Part shown: positions 11,437 to 23,059 of the stretch, one piece after another
Layout: every line of letters starts with the position of its first letter
Numbering within the stretch: position 1 is the first letter of the stretch
Assembly (NCBI GenBank): GCA_019279435.1
Contig: JAAALK010000285.1
Span: forward strand, 65,210,865 to 65,274,864
Reading direction: 5' to 3'
Source of the DNA: Zizania palustris
Taxonomy: Eukaryota > Streptophyta > Magnoliopsida > Poales > Poaceae
Length of the DNA: 64,000 nucleotides
Position numbers and translations under genes: made by a program
Notes under the pieces: generated by a model
Database searches by the model: none
What the model saw: only the letters and a program-made list of their open reading frames with translations
What the model was told of the DNA's origin: nothing

Positions 11437-12140
11437 TGCGTTGACACAAAAACCTAACGATCAAAATGCCAAACACACCAATGCCAATTCGACGATCTAA
11501 AAGAGCGTGGATACTTAGAGATACCCCTAAGCGTAACATGACGCCGACATTGTGTTCCGATGACCCTTGAGAGTGAAAAGGGGGTGGAGTCGCAAGGCAA
11601 TTAGATTACAAGAAATAACAAAATAAGCCGAAGTGTGGAAAATAGCAATCAACCGATCAAACTAGGGTCGGTTAGACCGAAATACTAGGGTCGGTCAACC
11701 GGCCTAAAGGGAATGGTCAAACCGAAGGCACACTGCTGGTCATATCGACAGTGCGAGGATATTGTCAAAGAGGTCCTCTGGTGTATATTGTGTATGGGTG
11801 GCCGAAGGGTTCCGTCAGTCCTTCGGTCACTCGGACCGAAGGTGATTCTTCGGTCAGACCAAACAGTGGCCGATGGGGGTCCAAAAAGTGCTCCGGCGTA
11901 TCGTGCGAAGATGTCTGAAGAGGGCTCCAGCCTTCTGCTGGTCAGACCGGTGTCAAGACTCCAGTCAGATTGAAGGGTGCAAGGGCTCCGAAGGTAGGGC
12001 TCTGGCATCCGATGCGAGGCGTCCCAAACCACTATGCGAAGCCCGATCAGACCGGCCTCGTGCCATCGGTCAGACCGTGGCGTGATGGCACATTAGATGA
12101 TGGCGCGTCATAGGCCGGTCAGACTAGGGTAGTGCCTCCA
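11437..12140 (-). repeat. Probable E3 LTR, rich in GGTC/GACC motifs
   Basis: The region begins TGCGTTGACAC directly after the candidate primer site. Between 11660 and 12130 it carries about ten copies of GGTCNGACC-like or GGTCGGTC motifs, which can pair with each other. I could not place the far LTR end. It is repeated at about 31950-32655. Confidence 0.5.
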
Positions 12141-12773
12141 ATGAGACTGACAGGCCCTGGAAAGTGATTTCCGGGCTCCGGCAACCAACTTAGAGATATT
12201 GGATGGATCTAAAACTTGTTGGCAATTAGTATGAAGAAGAAAACTCTGCAAAACACCAAGAAACTAGAGGCAATTCGGCCAAGAGACTGAATTACCTATA
12301 AAAACATATAAAACAATAAAAATCTGTTACGTGGATTAAACGGGTGATTCATAGGCGAATCAACAAGGCTTACCATGATTACAATGCGGCGAACGGATGG
12401 TTTACAATGCAAACCAACAAAAACGGATGTGTCTTCCGCCTCTAGAAATCGCTCAAGAGTTTTCGTTAAATTTTCTTTTCACCGATAAAAGCTGTCAGGA
12501 CGTGTATGTATTTGTACCCAAGTTGCATGGAGCTACACGCAAGTATTGTACTACTTTTGTTTGATTTCTTCACTATATACATATGCAGATTCTTTTCGGG
12601 TGATGTTCCTATGACAGCCTGCACAGTGCCTTCGAGTTGCTTCTCCTAATTTATTCACTACCAGAGTGAATTGTCATGTTGAAAATCATGGACCTCATGG
12701 TTCTAAGATGTGATGAGTGATTATCAATGGAAGTCAAAGGAAGAAGATGAGAGAAGAAGAAAAAACCTACCAT
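12141..12773. other. Unassigned sequence between E3 and the CACTA element
   Basis: No ORF or recognisable motif is convincing. It might include the start of the copia LTR that the CACTA element interrupts, since copia LTR sequence resumes at 21211, but I cannot show this. Confidence 0.4.
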
Positions 12774-13170
12774 CACTACAAGAATCTAGCAAACTTTCAT
12801 CGGCCAAAGACGACGAAAGTTAGGCTTTTCCCAACGGAAGAAGCCAACTTCCGTCGGCAAAATCCTAACTTTCATCGGCATCTGGCTGACGAAAGCGGTT
12901 CGACGGAAATTGGCTAACTTCCGTCGGCCACCGACGGTCGGCTCCATGCGGCCGACGAAAATTGTCGTGGTATTTTGCCACGTCAGTAGAACTCCCATAA
13001 CTTCCATCGGCCAGCTTTGGCCGACAAAGTTACGGGGGTTCTGCTAACGTGGCAAACTTCCATAACATCCATCGGCTTTGACCATGGCCGATGGAAGTTA
13101 GCTATTTCTGGTGACGTGGCTGAAAACAGCTAACTTTCGTAGGTTATGGTAAAGTCGACGGAAGTTAGCT
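12774..13170. repeat. CACTA left terminus with subterminal repeats
   Basis: After the CACTACAAG end there are about a dozen copies of an AACTTCCGTCGGC-like unit, alternately direct and inverted (for example near 12850, 12910, 13005, 13070 and 13140). In En/Spm such repeats bind the TNPA-type protein, by family knowledge. Confidence 0.88.
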
Positions 13171-13194
13171 GGATTTTTTTGTTTTTTCTGGTTC

Positions 13195-13480
13195 TCCCAT
13201 TCCCACTCACATTCAACCACATTTTCATATCCACATACACAATCCTATCCAAATTCACATATCCAAAACAATACACAATCACATATCCACATCCACATCC
13301 AAAACATTCCACATTCACACAATTCCACATCCAACAACAAAATCACGTACACATTTCACATTCAAACTCACATCAACATCCAAACATTCCAAGTACACAT
13401 CCACGTCCAACAATAGTATCACATCCACAATTATGCAATACAATCACATCCAAGTACACAAATCACATTGAAATCCATTA
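13195..13480. repeat. Degenerate CACATC-rich low-complexity tract
   Basis: An A/C-rich run built from variations of CACAT, CCACATC and ATTCACA fills the space between the subterminal repeats and the first gene. It is not coding. Confidence 0.75.
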
Positions 13481-13495
13481 AGGGACAATCCATAC

Positions 13496-15888
13496 TCACT
13501 CATCGCCCTCATTTGGTTGGTTGGAGTTGTGGGCGCCGCCATTTTCTCTCGGTTCATCCACATTTGAAGCCGAGGGTCCATCCTGATCAGGCATATGGAC
13601 AGTCTAAAGCAATAGATAAATTAGAGAACGAACTCAAATAATCATCTAAACGCTAACTTAAGTATCTGAACGAACGACAGGAGGGTATCTCAGCTGCAAC
13701 AGGAGCACCAACTGGAAACAATGGTGGTGGTGGGGGAGGCATTGGTTTGAACTGCGATATGTCAAATCCTTGCAGTTGGGCAATGTGCTATACTTGTTGT
13801 AATGCAACCCGTTAGTTTTAAACCTATTCCTAATTGCTATATAGTTGTAATGTGGCAAACTGAACATACTAGGTAGCATAATGGTCTTGATACTGCCGCA
13901 TGTGCTCCTATGACTACATCATCTGCTCGCATGACTGCCTCAGTTTCTCCGTCAGCTGAACAACCTCCTGATTTGCTTCTAAGTGGCGATGATTGGAGCT
14001 AACTCCTAAGGAGCCCTGCGACGACTGAGCGGACTTCTGAGCTCTCACCGCCCTTGAGTCAATAACTCCTTTGAACATGGAGTACCTGCAACATTGAATA
14101 AGTTAGTTACCAGGATAGTACCATACACAAAGCATTGAGAAAAACATCATCTCACCGTCCATGGCTTTTTCCATCTCCGCTGGGGTACACGACCATTGGG
14201 TCGACAGGTTGTCTCCGCCAATCATACTCCTCTCCAAGGAGTTGAGCCATGTGTTGACCATATTGCGTCTGCAAAAACCAACATTACCGATTAGAGGCAG
14301 AAAAATGACACAAACTCTTAAAGTTGTTAACATCTCACCAAATAATCCGTGGCTGACTAACTACACAAGATATCTGGCTGTGCAGGATCTGCTCCTTTAT
14401 GACTAGAAGCATAAACCTCGATGTCACTTGGCACAACACCAGTTTTAGCTTCCTGTATAGTAGATATGAGTTAGTCACATTACAATGTATATATATATAA
14501 ATGACAAGTGTAGGTCTTACCATGCATTTAGCCAAGCGGATATGTCCATCGGCCTCATATATGTGCTTCGGATCTGTGCCACGACATTGCCTTTTCTTCT
14601 CAGAAACATTGTTGAATTCATCTGAAGACCAAATCTTGCAGAATTCAAAGTAGGCATCCTCACGGTTTGCAAACCATGGAATCCTCACCTGAACAGAGAT
14701 TTTAAGCTTCTACATTAGATGAAAATAAATCTCAAAAATCGAAGATTTAAAAGAGTTAGAATTGTTTACCGAACAATATTGCTCCTCAGTCAAGTATATT
14801 GCTGAAGAACCCATCGCCCTGCTCATTCGTTGCCCTAGCTTCTCCTTGTAGTACGCATTGTTCACTTGAATGCGGGCATATGAAATTGTGTCCTTCACCA
14901 CCTTGTGTGCGTTGTTGTTGAAGACAGCAAGGGCATGATTATGGTGATTTCCCGATTCTGGCAAGCAGAAACGTAACTGCAAAAGTCATGATTAGTAAAC
15001 TATTATAACTCCAAAAGTTTTGCGTTAAAACGAAACAATGCATGAAAAAACACATACCCAAAAGTCATGAGACACCGGTCCCTGGGCAGTTCCGTGGGCC
15101 CCATCAGGTGCAAACTGGTATTGGTCCCATGTCGTGCATAATACCCGCTCACCGGTCGGCATTGTCAGCACCCCTGGGTAGCGCAGACGACACATGTTAC
15201 CCAATATCTGGTTAACCTACCTGACCCTCGATGTGCCGTCAAACCGAGTGTCAATCCAAGATCTAGAAATACATAATAAAAAAAGTTAGTAAACCGAAAG
15301 AAATTTTTTGAAGTAAAGCAAAACACCAGAGTATGAGACTTACCCATCACCTACAGGCATGATCTCGATCTTGTTTGCACTTGAAGGGGCTATAGGTGGG
15401 GCGACCAGGTGGCTCATCCTGAAAGAATGTGAGGATGACCCTGAAGCCTCAGCCTCGTCCTCCTGACCCGCACCATCCTCCTACCCTGCACCCACTGGGT
15501 CAGCCCCCTGCCTCACACCCTCCGGGGCATCCCCCTGCCCCGCACCCTCCGGGTCATCGCCCTCTTGCCCCCACCCTCTCGGACATCCTCCTGACCCACA
15601 CCCTCCAGGTCATGCTCTTCATCCTAAAAAATAGTATGAAAACAATTAGTAATAGTTTATAACTAGAATAAAAAACAATTTGAAGGTTACCTCATCATCT
15701 CTTAGAAATGCAATAGGTCGATTCTACAATGCTGGGTCTATGCATCTCAAGAGCTGCTCTTGATGACGTATGTTTGAAGAAGAGGAGCTACCCTAGAATA
15801 TGTTGTCCTTTTGTCTTGCCGCTGTACTCACCGGTGTACTCTTCAAGCCGAAAATCTTCCTCGTGACAATCTTCACCTTTTTCGACAT
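13496..15888 (-). pseudogene. Ptta/En/Spm plant transposase-type gene (PF03004-like), TNPA counterpart
   Basis: The likely start is the ATG at 15888 (MSKKVKIVTRKIFGLKS) and the likely stop TGA is at 13496 after the NQPNEGDE end. Recognisable spliced segments run in order. A Gly/Asp/Pro repeat is at 15430-15610. A conserved block is at 14710-14982 (CLPESGNHHNHALAV; KLGQRMSRAMGSS). The block at 14335-14688 carries VRIPWFANREDAYFEF and IYEADGHI. A Q/Y-rich C-terminus contains LLGEEYDWRRQPVDP. In the family this protein binds subterminal repeats or assists TNP2 (knowledge, not seen). A stop follows near 15800 in the first exon and others lie in the C-terminal part, so the gene is probably dead. 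Confidence 0.75.
15433..15610. repeat. 27-bp coding minisatellite in the Ptta-type gene
   Basis: On the minus strand, units of nine codons of the form G-Q-G-D-A-P-E-G-V repeat about five times, with a TAG in one unit. The matching copy at 35949-36125 differs by point changes. Confidence 0.75.
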
Positions 15889-16028
15889 CCTATTCAAAAC
15901 AAACACAAATGAGCATTTATTAGTACGAAAAGTTAGAACTTATGAAAAAGCATGTAATATGAAGTATATTTAACATACAAAATGCATGTATAAAAACAAT
16001 TACTTGTCAATTATCATCAAAATCAGGA

Positions 16029-19000
16029 TCAATTTGTCCCTTTCTCCCCAAAGCACGCCATGTTACTTTTTTTCTTCTTATGTTGTTGTTTCCTTTTCTC
16101 GTGAACTGCTACATCATTAGCATCACCAAGAAAAGAATCTACTGGCGAGTCTGGCTCTACATTAAATGAAGTCGGCAATTCATCATCTTGATAAATCTCA
16201 TCGACCTCTTCAACCTCCAATTAATAAGCACTATCACTAGGGGTTTGTAGACGTTCCCGAGGATTCACTTTGCAGACTACCCACCAAGCACTTAATTTTT
16301 CACATGGGTACGACATATAATACACCTGCTCGACTTGGTGAGCAAGGACAAAATTATCGCAACCACATAGTCGTTCTGTGTGTTTGACTTCAACCATCCC
16401 AAATTGGTTTTCTCGATTACCTTATTTGGGGTCAAACCAATCACAATCGAAGAAGACTACTTTAAGCTCCTTATTCCCGACAAAGTTGTACTCGATTATA
16501 TTTTTAATGATTCCATAATACTTAGTTTTGTGTCCTTGGCCATCAACGACCCTTGTAACAACACGAATATTAGTTGTTGCCGCTAGAGATCGATACACTT
16601 CAAAAATAGTTGAACGGAAGCGAAAACCGTTCACATCATATCTACAATAACTTTTGGCAGTAATACTTCCGTAAGAGAGCTGCCGCAAGTCTATATGTAC
16701 ATTGCCGGTGAGCATGCACTGCAAATCATACGAGTTTATAAGATAATTAACCTAATAGAGTAAAATAATATGTGTCACAAAAGGTAAGGATTTACATGTT
16801 CTCTAAACAATGTGAGGAAACTAGGCCCTCCATTTATTCCTTCCCGACACAACTTATCTAATTACTTCTCTATTGGTTGACGACCAGACGTCACGTATTT
16901 CGAATCAAACATACTGTCAATATTATAATGAATAGGTAAACAAATAGATATAAAACATCATCGGTAAAATATAAAACTAAAAAGCATTCACTTACGCGAA
17001 ATATTGCTCCATCTCTTCCATATTTGAGTACATGTAGAGCAAGGCATATGTCCGTTCTTTCTTAGTTACATAATATGTTGTGGAGACACCAACAATTATG
17101 CCCTTCTACTGAAAAATTTGAAGGCCACTACAAGGAATGTCTGCATCCACATGATACCGCATAGTAGGTGTGTTGGCATTGTGATGCTCAGTGAAGTATA
17201 CACTAGTGATGTATGCTATCTCTTTCAATTTAAATTCTTCTACGATGCAACCTTCAACTCTGGCCTTATTGCCAACCATCGCTCTAAGCTTCTTTAGGGA
17301 CCTTTCAATGTGATACATCCAACTATATTGCACAGGACCACCTACCTTAGCTTCATATGTAAGATGAACAAGTAAATGTTGCATTGGATTGAGGAATCTT
17401 GGAGGGAATATTTTTTCCAATTTACATAAAAGCACCGGTATCTCTTTCTCCAACTTCTCCATCATATCTTTCTTAATTTCTTTAGCACAAAGTTGTCTAT
17501 AAAAATGACTCAGCTCAGCTAAAGCCTTCCACACATCATCATTGATGTACCCACGAAACATTACAGGAAGGAGTCCTTCCATTATTATGTGGCAATCGTG
17601 ACTTTTCAATCCATCTAACTTCCATGTTTTCAAATTCACAGCTCTTATAAATCCCGCGGCGTAACCATCTAGGAATTTCAATTTTTTCAACCACATCATT
17701 ACTTGTTTTTTCTTTATGTTTTAAATAAAATGGGCATGTGGCTTGCCACTATTATTTGTCAACTCAAGGGTTGGTCGATTACAAATATCAGCTAAATCTC
17801 TTCTCGCCTTTACATTATATTTTTTCCTGATCGCTAAATCCATACATGTGCTTATAATGCTTTCACCAACATTATGTTCCTCATGCATAACGCCAATGTT
17901 GTGCATCAGAATCAATGATTTGACATACGACAATTTCCATAAGCCACATATATGGGTCCAATTATGTTCGGTTCCAAATCCTACAAATCCATGCCCATTT
18001 TTATTAAAGACCGACTCATTCAACATATCAGCGATTTCTGTACCATTTAAACACCTTGGTGGTCCCTTTACAACAATATTGTCCTTCTTGAAACTGTTCC
18101 TCTGTAACCTAAATGGGTGATTCATGGGCAAAAAGCATCTATGATAGTCAAAGTAACAAATCTTTCCCCCGAAGTTAAGACGAAAACAATCTATGTCCTT
18201 CGCACATATCGGACATGTCAACCTTCCATGACAACTCCAACCAGAAAAAATACCGTATGTCGGAAAATTGTGGACCGACCACATATACGCAACTAGAAGA
18301 TTGAAATTTTGCTTCTGGTCCTAGTCATAATCTTCAACTCCTTCCACAATTATTTCAACTCTTCAATTAAGGGCTTCAACATCATATTGAGGCGTGTTCC
18401 AGGATGCTTTAGACCAGGTATAATGAGACACAGAAACATAAATTCATATTTCATACAAAATGAATGTGGAAGGTTGTATGGAACTGCAAAGACAAGCCAA
18501 CAAGAGTACGGTGATGTGGTTACATTGAATGGCATGAATCCATCTGTTGCCAACCCGACGCGAACATTCCTTGCATCCCTAGCAAAGTCTGCATCAAAAT
18601 CATCTAGAGCCTTCCATGCCTCACCATCAGATGGGTGCACCATTACTTGGTTATTCTCACGTACGCCTTCCTTATGCCATCTCATATGCCTAGCAGTTTC
18701 TTTGAGAGAAACAATCATTTCACCCGAGGTGTAAGAGGCATGTAACGAAGTTTCTTATGAGCAACCTCTGTCATCACCTTTTCACCGTCTTCATTTATGA
18801 CCTATACGAATCTCAGTTTGCCACATTTTAAGCATTTCATCTCATTCTTATGTTCTTTCCAAAAAAGCATACAATTATCTTGGCACACGTCAATCTTCTC
18901 ATATTCCATAGCGAGAGCAGAAAGCATTTTCTTTGACTGGTAGATGTCTTTTAGCATCTTATGGTTCATATGAAGGATATCACTGATCAGGTTCACGAGC

Positions 19001-19513
19001 TCCTTATAACAATTGTTGGAGAATGCGAACTTCGACTTAATGGCCATAAGACGGGTCTCGAAAGAGAGAACGCTTACCGTGGTGTGCTCATGCAATGGCT
19101 CTTCTGAAGCTCGAAGGATGTCGAAAAACTTTGAACCTCTGGTGTAGGAGGATCCTTAGGGTTTGTTTCAAACTCCGGCCTTATAGCATCAAACATCTCA
19201 TCCATACTATCATCGGTCGTGCTATCATCTTATTCTTCCTCTACTAATACCGTTTTTTCATGGCCTGTCTCGCCATGGTGCACCCAAACTTCATAACCTG
19301 GCAAGAAACCATATTTGCAAATGTGCAATGACAACGTTCTCTTGTCTTGCCAACGCGAATTTCTGGACTTCATGCATGGGCACCTCACGCCAGAGTTTTT
19401 TGCAAAGCGAATGCATGCTCAGTAAATTTCTAAACGTTGATTACCCTCTCCCTCATGTGAGCTCCAGTTTTCATCCAACCACTATACATCCACTGTCGGT
19501 CGTTCTCAGCCAT
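16029..19513 (-). pseudogene. TNP2-type CACTA transposase (Transposase_21 with DUF4218/DUF4216-like parts)
   Basis: This is the catalytic transposase of CACTA elements. From the ATG at 19513 the order is as follows. The transposase-associated domain has WMYSGWMKTGAHM and a CPCMKS cysteine motif, with a frameshift between. A linker has DVCQDNCMLFWKEH and MKCLKCGKLRFV, then a TAG at 18802. The TNP2 core has ARHMRWHKEGVREN, PYNLPHSFCMKYEF and MWSVHNFPTYGIFSGWSCHG. The DUF4218-like block (17106-17699) has LKSHDCHIIMEGLLPVMF and NPMQHLLVHL. The DUF4216-like block (16422-16724) has YYGIIKNIIEYNF and FFDCDWFDP. The acidic/basic tail ends at 16029. Lesions include frameshifts near 19445 and 18310 and a TAA at 17721. 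It is not functional as it stands. Confidence 0.9.
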
Positions 19514-19641
19514 TCTAGAGGCAAAACATTCATTCAATCGTGAATGCATCATAAGTACTAGACGTTTCTATGTACATACCACAACCCTATGTCTATAAGA
19601 AAAGATAGGTTCTAAATCCACCCAAGAGTGACCGACAGAAT

Positions 19642-19793
19642 GTGGTATTTATGATGAGTCATGAGTCTGAATGAAATTTCAGCAGCATAACCCCACTGTT
19701 CTCCAATTGCACGCCTGATAGTGGTGCAATCGAGAACAACAAGGTTATGACACTGAAATCTCGTTCGGAATCATGACTCATAATAAATACCAC
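19642..19793. other. Long imperfect hairpin upstream of the TNP2 gene
   Basis: The sequence beginning gtggtatttatgatgagtca pairs with the one ending tgactcataataaataccac; arms are about 70 bases with a short loop near 19715. It is conserved at 40157-40308. It could be a small palindromic insertion or a small-RNA precursor shape. Confidence 0.7.
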
Positions 19794-20110
19794 GCTTTGT
19801 CGCCCACTCTGAGGCTGTCCAAAAAAGGAAAATTCCGGACCTACACATCTCACATGCATGACACGTATGAGACATGTTGGTCCGAAACGAGTGACACATA
19901 GGTTTCGTTATACTATTTACGTTGTTGTCAAATAAAGAAATGCATACGAAAGAATATATATATAAGAAAGTATATATATGTATGTGTAATACTAATCACC
20001 ATAATGATATCATCAACAAACCACAAATTATTACAAGAATTTAATTAATACCATATATAATAGCACATCACATACGAAACACTTGTAATAGCATAAATAG
20101 TCAACATAAT

Positions 20111-20290
20111 CAATCAATTTCCACTTGACATGCATTAGTAAATGAATCAATTATTCATTATATCATATACTTCAACAAAATCAGGTGTATCATACAATCA
20201 ATTTCCACTTGACGTGCATTAGAAAAAGAATCAATTATTCATTATATCACATACTACAACAAAATTTAAGTGTCTATCATACAATCAATC
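20111..20290. repeat. 84-bp direct duplication in the CACTA 5' region
   Basis: TCAATTTCCACTTGAC at 20114 recurs at 20198 with only a few changes in the following bases. The surrounding 19920-20600 is AT-rich with no coding signal. Confidence 0.7.
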
Positions 20291-20689
20291 TCGGTCCGGC
20301 CAATGCGACAAAATTGTTGCTAATATAACTTAGAGCAATCAATGCAATCCACTATGACAAAAATCACAAATCAAAAGTGAAGGAAATTCTTAAAGCAGAA
20401 AAATTACTTGACAGGGGCGGATCGAAGGACAACGGACGGCGATGGGCAGCGGTCGGCTGAACATCACATATGAAACATATTAATACATGAACATTTTTTA
20501 ACAACCCAACATATATTGCATATAAACATCACAACATATATTGACATTGCAAAATATAATTAAATTCACAATTCAATTTAATTCACACCATATATTCACA
20601 ATTCACAAAGTAAACAATAATTCAATCACAATGCAAGTGAGGAAACTAGATAGAGGATCGAGAGGGGTAAAAATTACATGGTGGACGAT

Positions 20690-20905
20690 GATGATTGGCG
20701 GGTGACGGACGGCGGTGACCAACGGCGGGGAGCTCGGATGGCCGACGGTGGGACCTCGGACGGCCGGCGTCCGGGAAGGGCACTCTGGTGGCGACGCGCG
20801 CACGGGCAAGGGCCGCGGCAGGGCGGCGAGCAGGGCTGCGGTGAGCTCGGGCGGTGGCGGTGGCTTCTCAGGCGGTAGCGTGGGCGCGCGTGCAGGGAAG
20901 TTAGG
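20690..20905. promoter_or_regulatory. GC-rich island near the CACTA right end, possible promoter/leader
   Basis: An abrupt CpG-rich block sits in an AT-rich background about 1.2 kb upstream of the TNP2 start. It contains no convincing ORF. In En/Spm a GC-rich first exon lies next to the subterminal repeats, so a promoter or leader role is plausible. This is inference. Confidence 0.45.
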
Positions 20906-20944
20906 TTTCCCTATATGCGCACGGGGGTAGAAAAAAATACCTCT

Positions 20945-21210
20945 CTTAACTTCTGTCGGCCAGCCTTAAAGCCGACGAAAGTTACATAACATCCATCGGC
21001 TTTAATGTTGGCCAACGGAAGTTAAGGCTCTTTTACCGGGTGGGGAAAATTGCCCTTTAATTTCCGTCGGCCACGGTCAAAAGCCGACGAAAGTTAAATT
21101 AACTTTTGTTGGCTACTTCCGGCGATAGAAGTTAAATAACTTCGCTCGGCTTTCCGAAATGCCAACGGAAGATAAAATAGCCAACGGAATTTTATCATTT
21201 TGTTGTAGTA
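20945..21210. repeat. CACTA right terminus with subterminal repeats
   Basis: About nine copies of the AACTTCCGTCGGC / GCCGACGAAAGTT motif occur in both orientations. The end reads TTTTGTTGTAGTA, imperfectly inverted to the left end (the final G is A). Confidence 0.85.
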
Positions 21211-22281
21211 CGTGTTTTGATCGCATGTGACTCAGATACACGAGCGGCGAGCGACTATCGGGTAGAGGGAGCCATGGAGTCGGGCCGACCCAATCCAAGT
21301 CCATGGGCCAGGAACGGTAGGGTACTCATTGTGGTTTGATAGAGTTTGACTCAAGTAAATAGGTAGTGATCGACTGCTTGGCCGATGGGGCCGTAGAGTC
21401 CAGTCGGCCCAATTCGGGTACTCGGTGTAGAGGCGACGAGCACTTTGTCAGATTCGGCGCAAAACTAACACACCCAATCTGGAACATCCATCAAAGACCA
21501 TACAGTCTTAAAGTGAAGTCGTAGATGCTATAAAAGCTCCGCATTAGGACGAGTTACCTTTATTTAGGATATTATTTTTTGCCTTTTAGATCCACAGTCT
21601 CTGTTAGTTGAGTCTTTAAAAATCCTAAGGGTGTTTTAGTATTTTTCAGTTTATTTCTGTATCTGTAAAATATTCTAAAGGTATATTGGATTTTTTTTTC
21701 TAATTTATTGGGCTGCTTATAAATTGGCCCCCAATCCCCTATAGTTTCTTAACTCATTCAATTCTGAATTTACTTTTTGTGCTTCTTCCTCCCTTTAGTG
21801 TTTTCATCCATTGAAATCGAAGAAACCACTGTTGCCAGTTTTTCCTCGGGAGTGTTTAGCACAGTGCGGCACGCACTCGACGTGGAGGTCGGTGCAGGCG
21901 CAGGGAGACGTACGGCTTTGGGGAAGGCATCGGTGCTTCCTGTGGCACGCGCGTGAAGTAGTCTTAGCGCATGGGATCTCTATTGGACGCATGAGATCTC
22001 TATTGGACGCGTGGGATCTCTATTTGACGGAGCACTCAAGGTGAGTGGGTCCCGCGCGTAGCTTCCCTATGCATGGTGTTCCACATGGTGGGGGTCTGTA
22101 GGTGCGGCAGGAACATGAAGCCCCAAAGATCAGGGTGAGCAGGAACAGACAAAATTACTTTTCATGTGCTAGATTAAATTGCTTCTAATATTTTATTTTT
22201 TAGATTGCACTATGATTGTTATTGATATATCTCTATTTTTAGTGCTTTTTTGAATCGTCTCTAAGCACAGTTCATCATCTG
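21211..22281 (+). repeat. Copia LTR portion (first block), TATA box at 21718
   Basis: It is nearly identical to 41728-42799, which continues to a copia primer binding site at 43405, so this is LTR sequence. A TATA box (TATAAAT) is at 21718-21724. Three 20-bp units around GATCTCTATTGGACGC lie at 21969-22028. The E4 LTR interrupts it at 22282. Confidence 0.75.
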
Positions 22282-22993
22282 TGTTGGGGGAGATAATCCC
22301 TGGAGTCGACGGGGTGGGCCCCCAGCCGGAGGGCCCAGGCTTGATGACGGAGGCCACCTTCCGGAGGAGCGTGGCCGGAGGTCACCTTCCGGAGGAGCGG
22401 TGGCCGGAGGCCACCTTCCGGAGAAGCGGGGCCGGAAGTCACCTTCCGGAGGAGCGTGGCCGGGGGTCACCGTCCAGAGGAGCGTGGCCGGAGGTCACCT
22501 TCCGGAGGAGCAAAGCCGGAGGCCACCTTCCGGAGGAGCAAAGCCGGAGGCCACCTTCCGGTGGAAGGAAGCCGGAGGTCGCCCTTCGGCGTAGGACACG
22601 GGAGCTCGTCTTCCGGAGGCTGAAGGCCCGGGGCCCTCGGCCGACCCGGCGAGACGGGCCCGAAGAGAGCCGTGGCGGGAAAAGGACTAGGCGGTCTTAC
22701 GAAAGGACAGGATCGCGATCTTCTGAGCCGTGTCGGGCGGCGCAGGAAGCGTCCGACACGGCCGATACGCTGTCAGAGTCGAATCTTCTTGTCTGTACTA
22801 TGTCTCTCTTTGTCTGTACTACCGGTCAGGGTTGGTCGGGTGGCCGTTGGCAGCCCGGAGGCGCTTAGTCCTCTGAGCGGGACGCCCTATAAATACCCCT
22901 CACTACAGTTGTAACGGGCAAGCTGACCAAGGCATTGAATACACTACTCTTGTTTTCCACTAAAACCTGCTGGTTCGATACGTCGTCCCAACA
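22282..22993 (+). repeat. E4 5' LTR (712 bp) with GGAGGCCACCTTCCGG minisatellite
   Basis: It begins TGTTGGGGG and ends CCCAACA next to a primer binding site. Units of about 25 bp containing CCGGAGG(C/T)CACCTTCCGG repeat about nine times at 22345-22580. A TATAAATA box is at 22890-22897. The left flank pentamer is atctg; the right flank is lost in the gap. Confidence 0.9.
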
Positions 22994-22995
22994 GT

Positions 22996-23014
22996 TGGCG
23001 CCGTCCGTGGGGAT
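22996..23014 (+). other. E4 primer binding site
   Basis: It reads TGGCGCCGTCCGTGGGGAT, identical to the E1 site, two bases after the LTR end. Confidence 0.8.
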
Positions 23015-23059
23015 CCTAGTCCGAAAAGCTAGTGTCCTCTACACCCATCCACCCAAAGC

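Larger units (their letters stand above)
12774..21210 (-). mobile_element. CACTA (En/Spm) DNA transposon, 8.4 kb
   Basis: The left end starts CACTACAAGAATC and the right end finishes TTGTTGTAGTA, the expected inverted termini with the last base and several inner bases mutated. Both ends carry many subterminal copies of a motif around AACTTCCGTCGGC in both orientations. The interior holds two minus-strand genes, a TNP2-type transposase and a Ptta/En/Spm-type gene, the standard pair of a CACTA element. The flanking triplets are cat (left) and cgt (right), a 2-of-3 match to a 3-bp target duplication. Both genes are broken. Confidence 0.92.

Noticed and set aside
17743..18120. 125-codon plus-strand ORF in the CACTA element (also at 38257)
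   Set aside because: Shadow of the TNP2 transposase; no independent signal.
20690..20905. Protein-coding exon in the GC-rich CACTA block
   Set aside because: Several overlapping frames are open on both strands through GC content, none with a recognisable domain.
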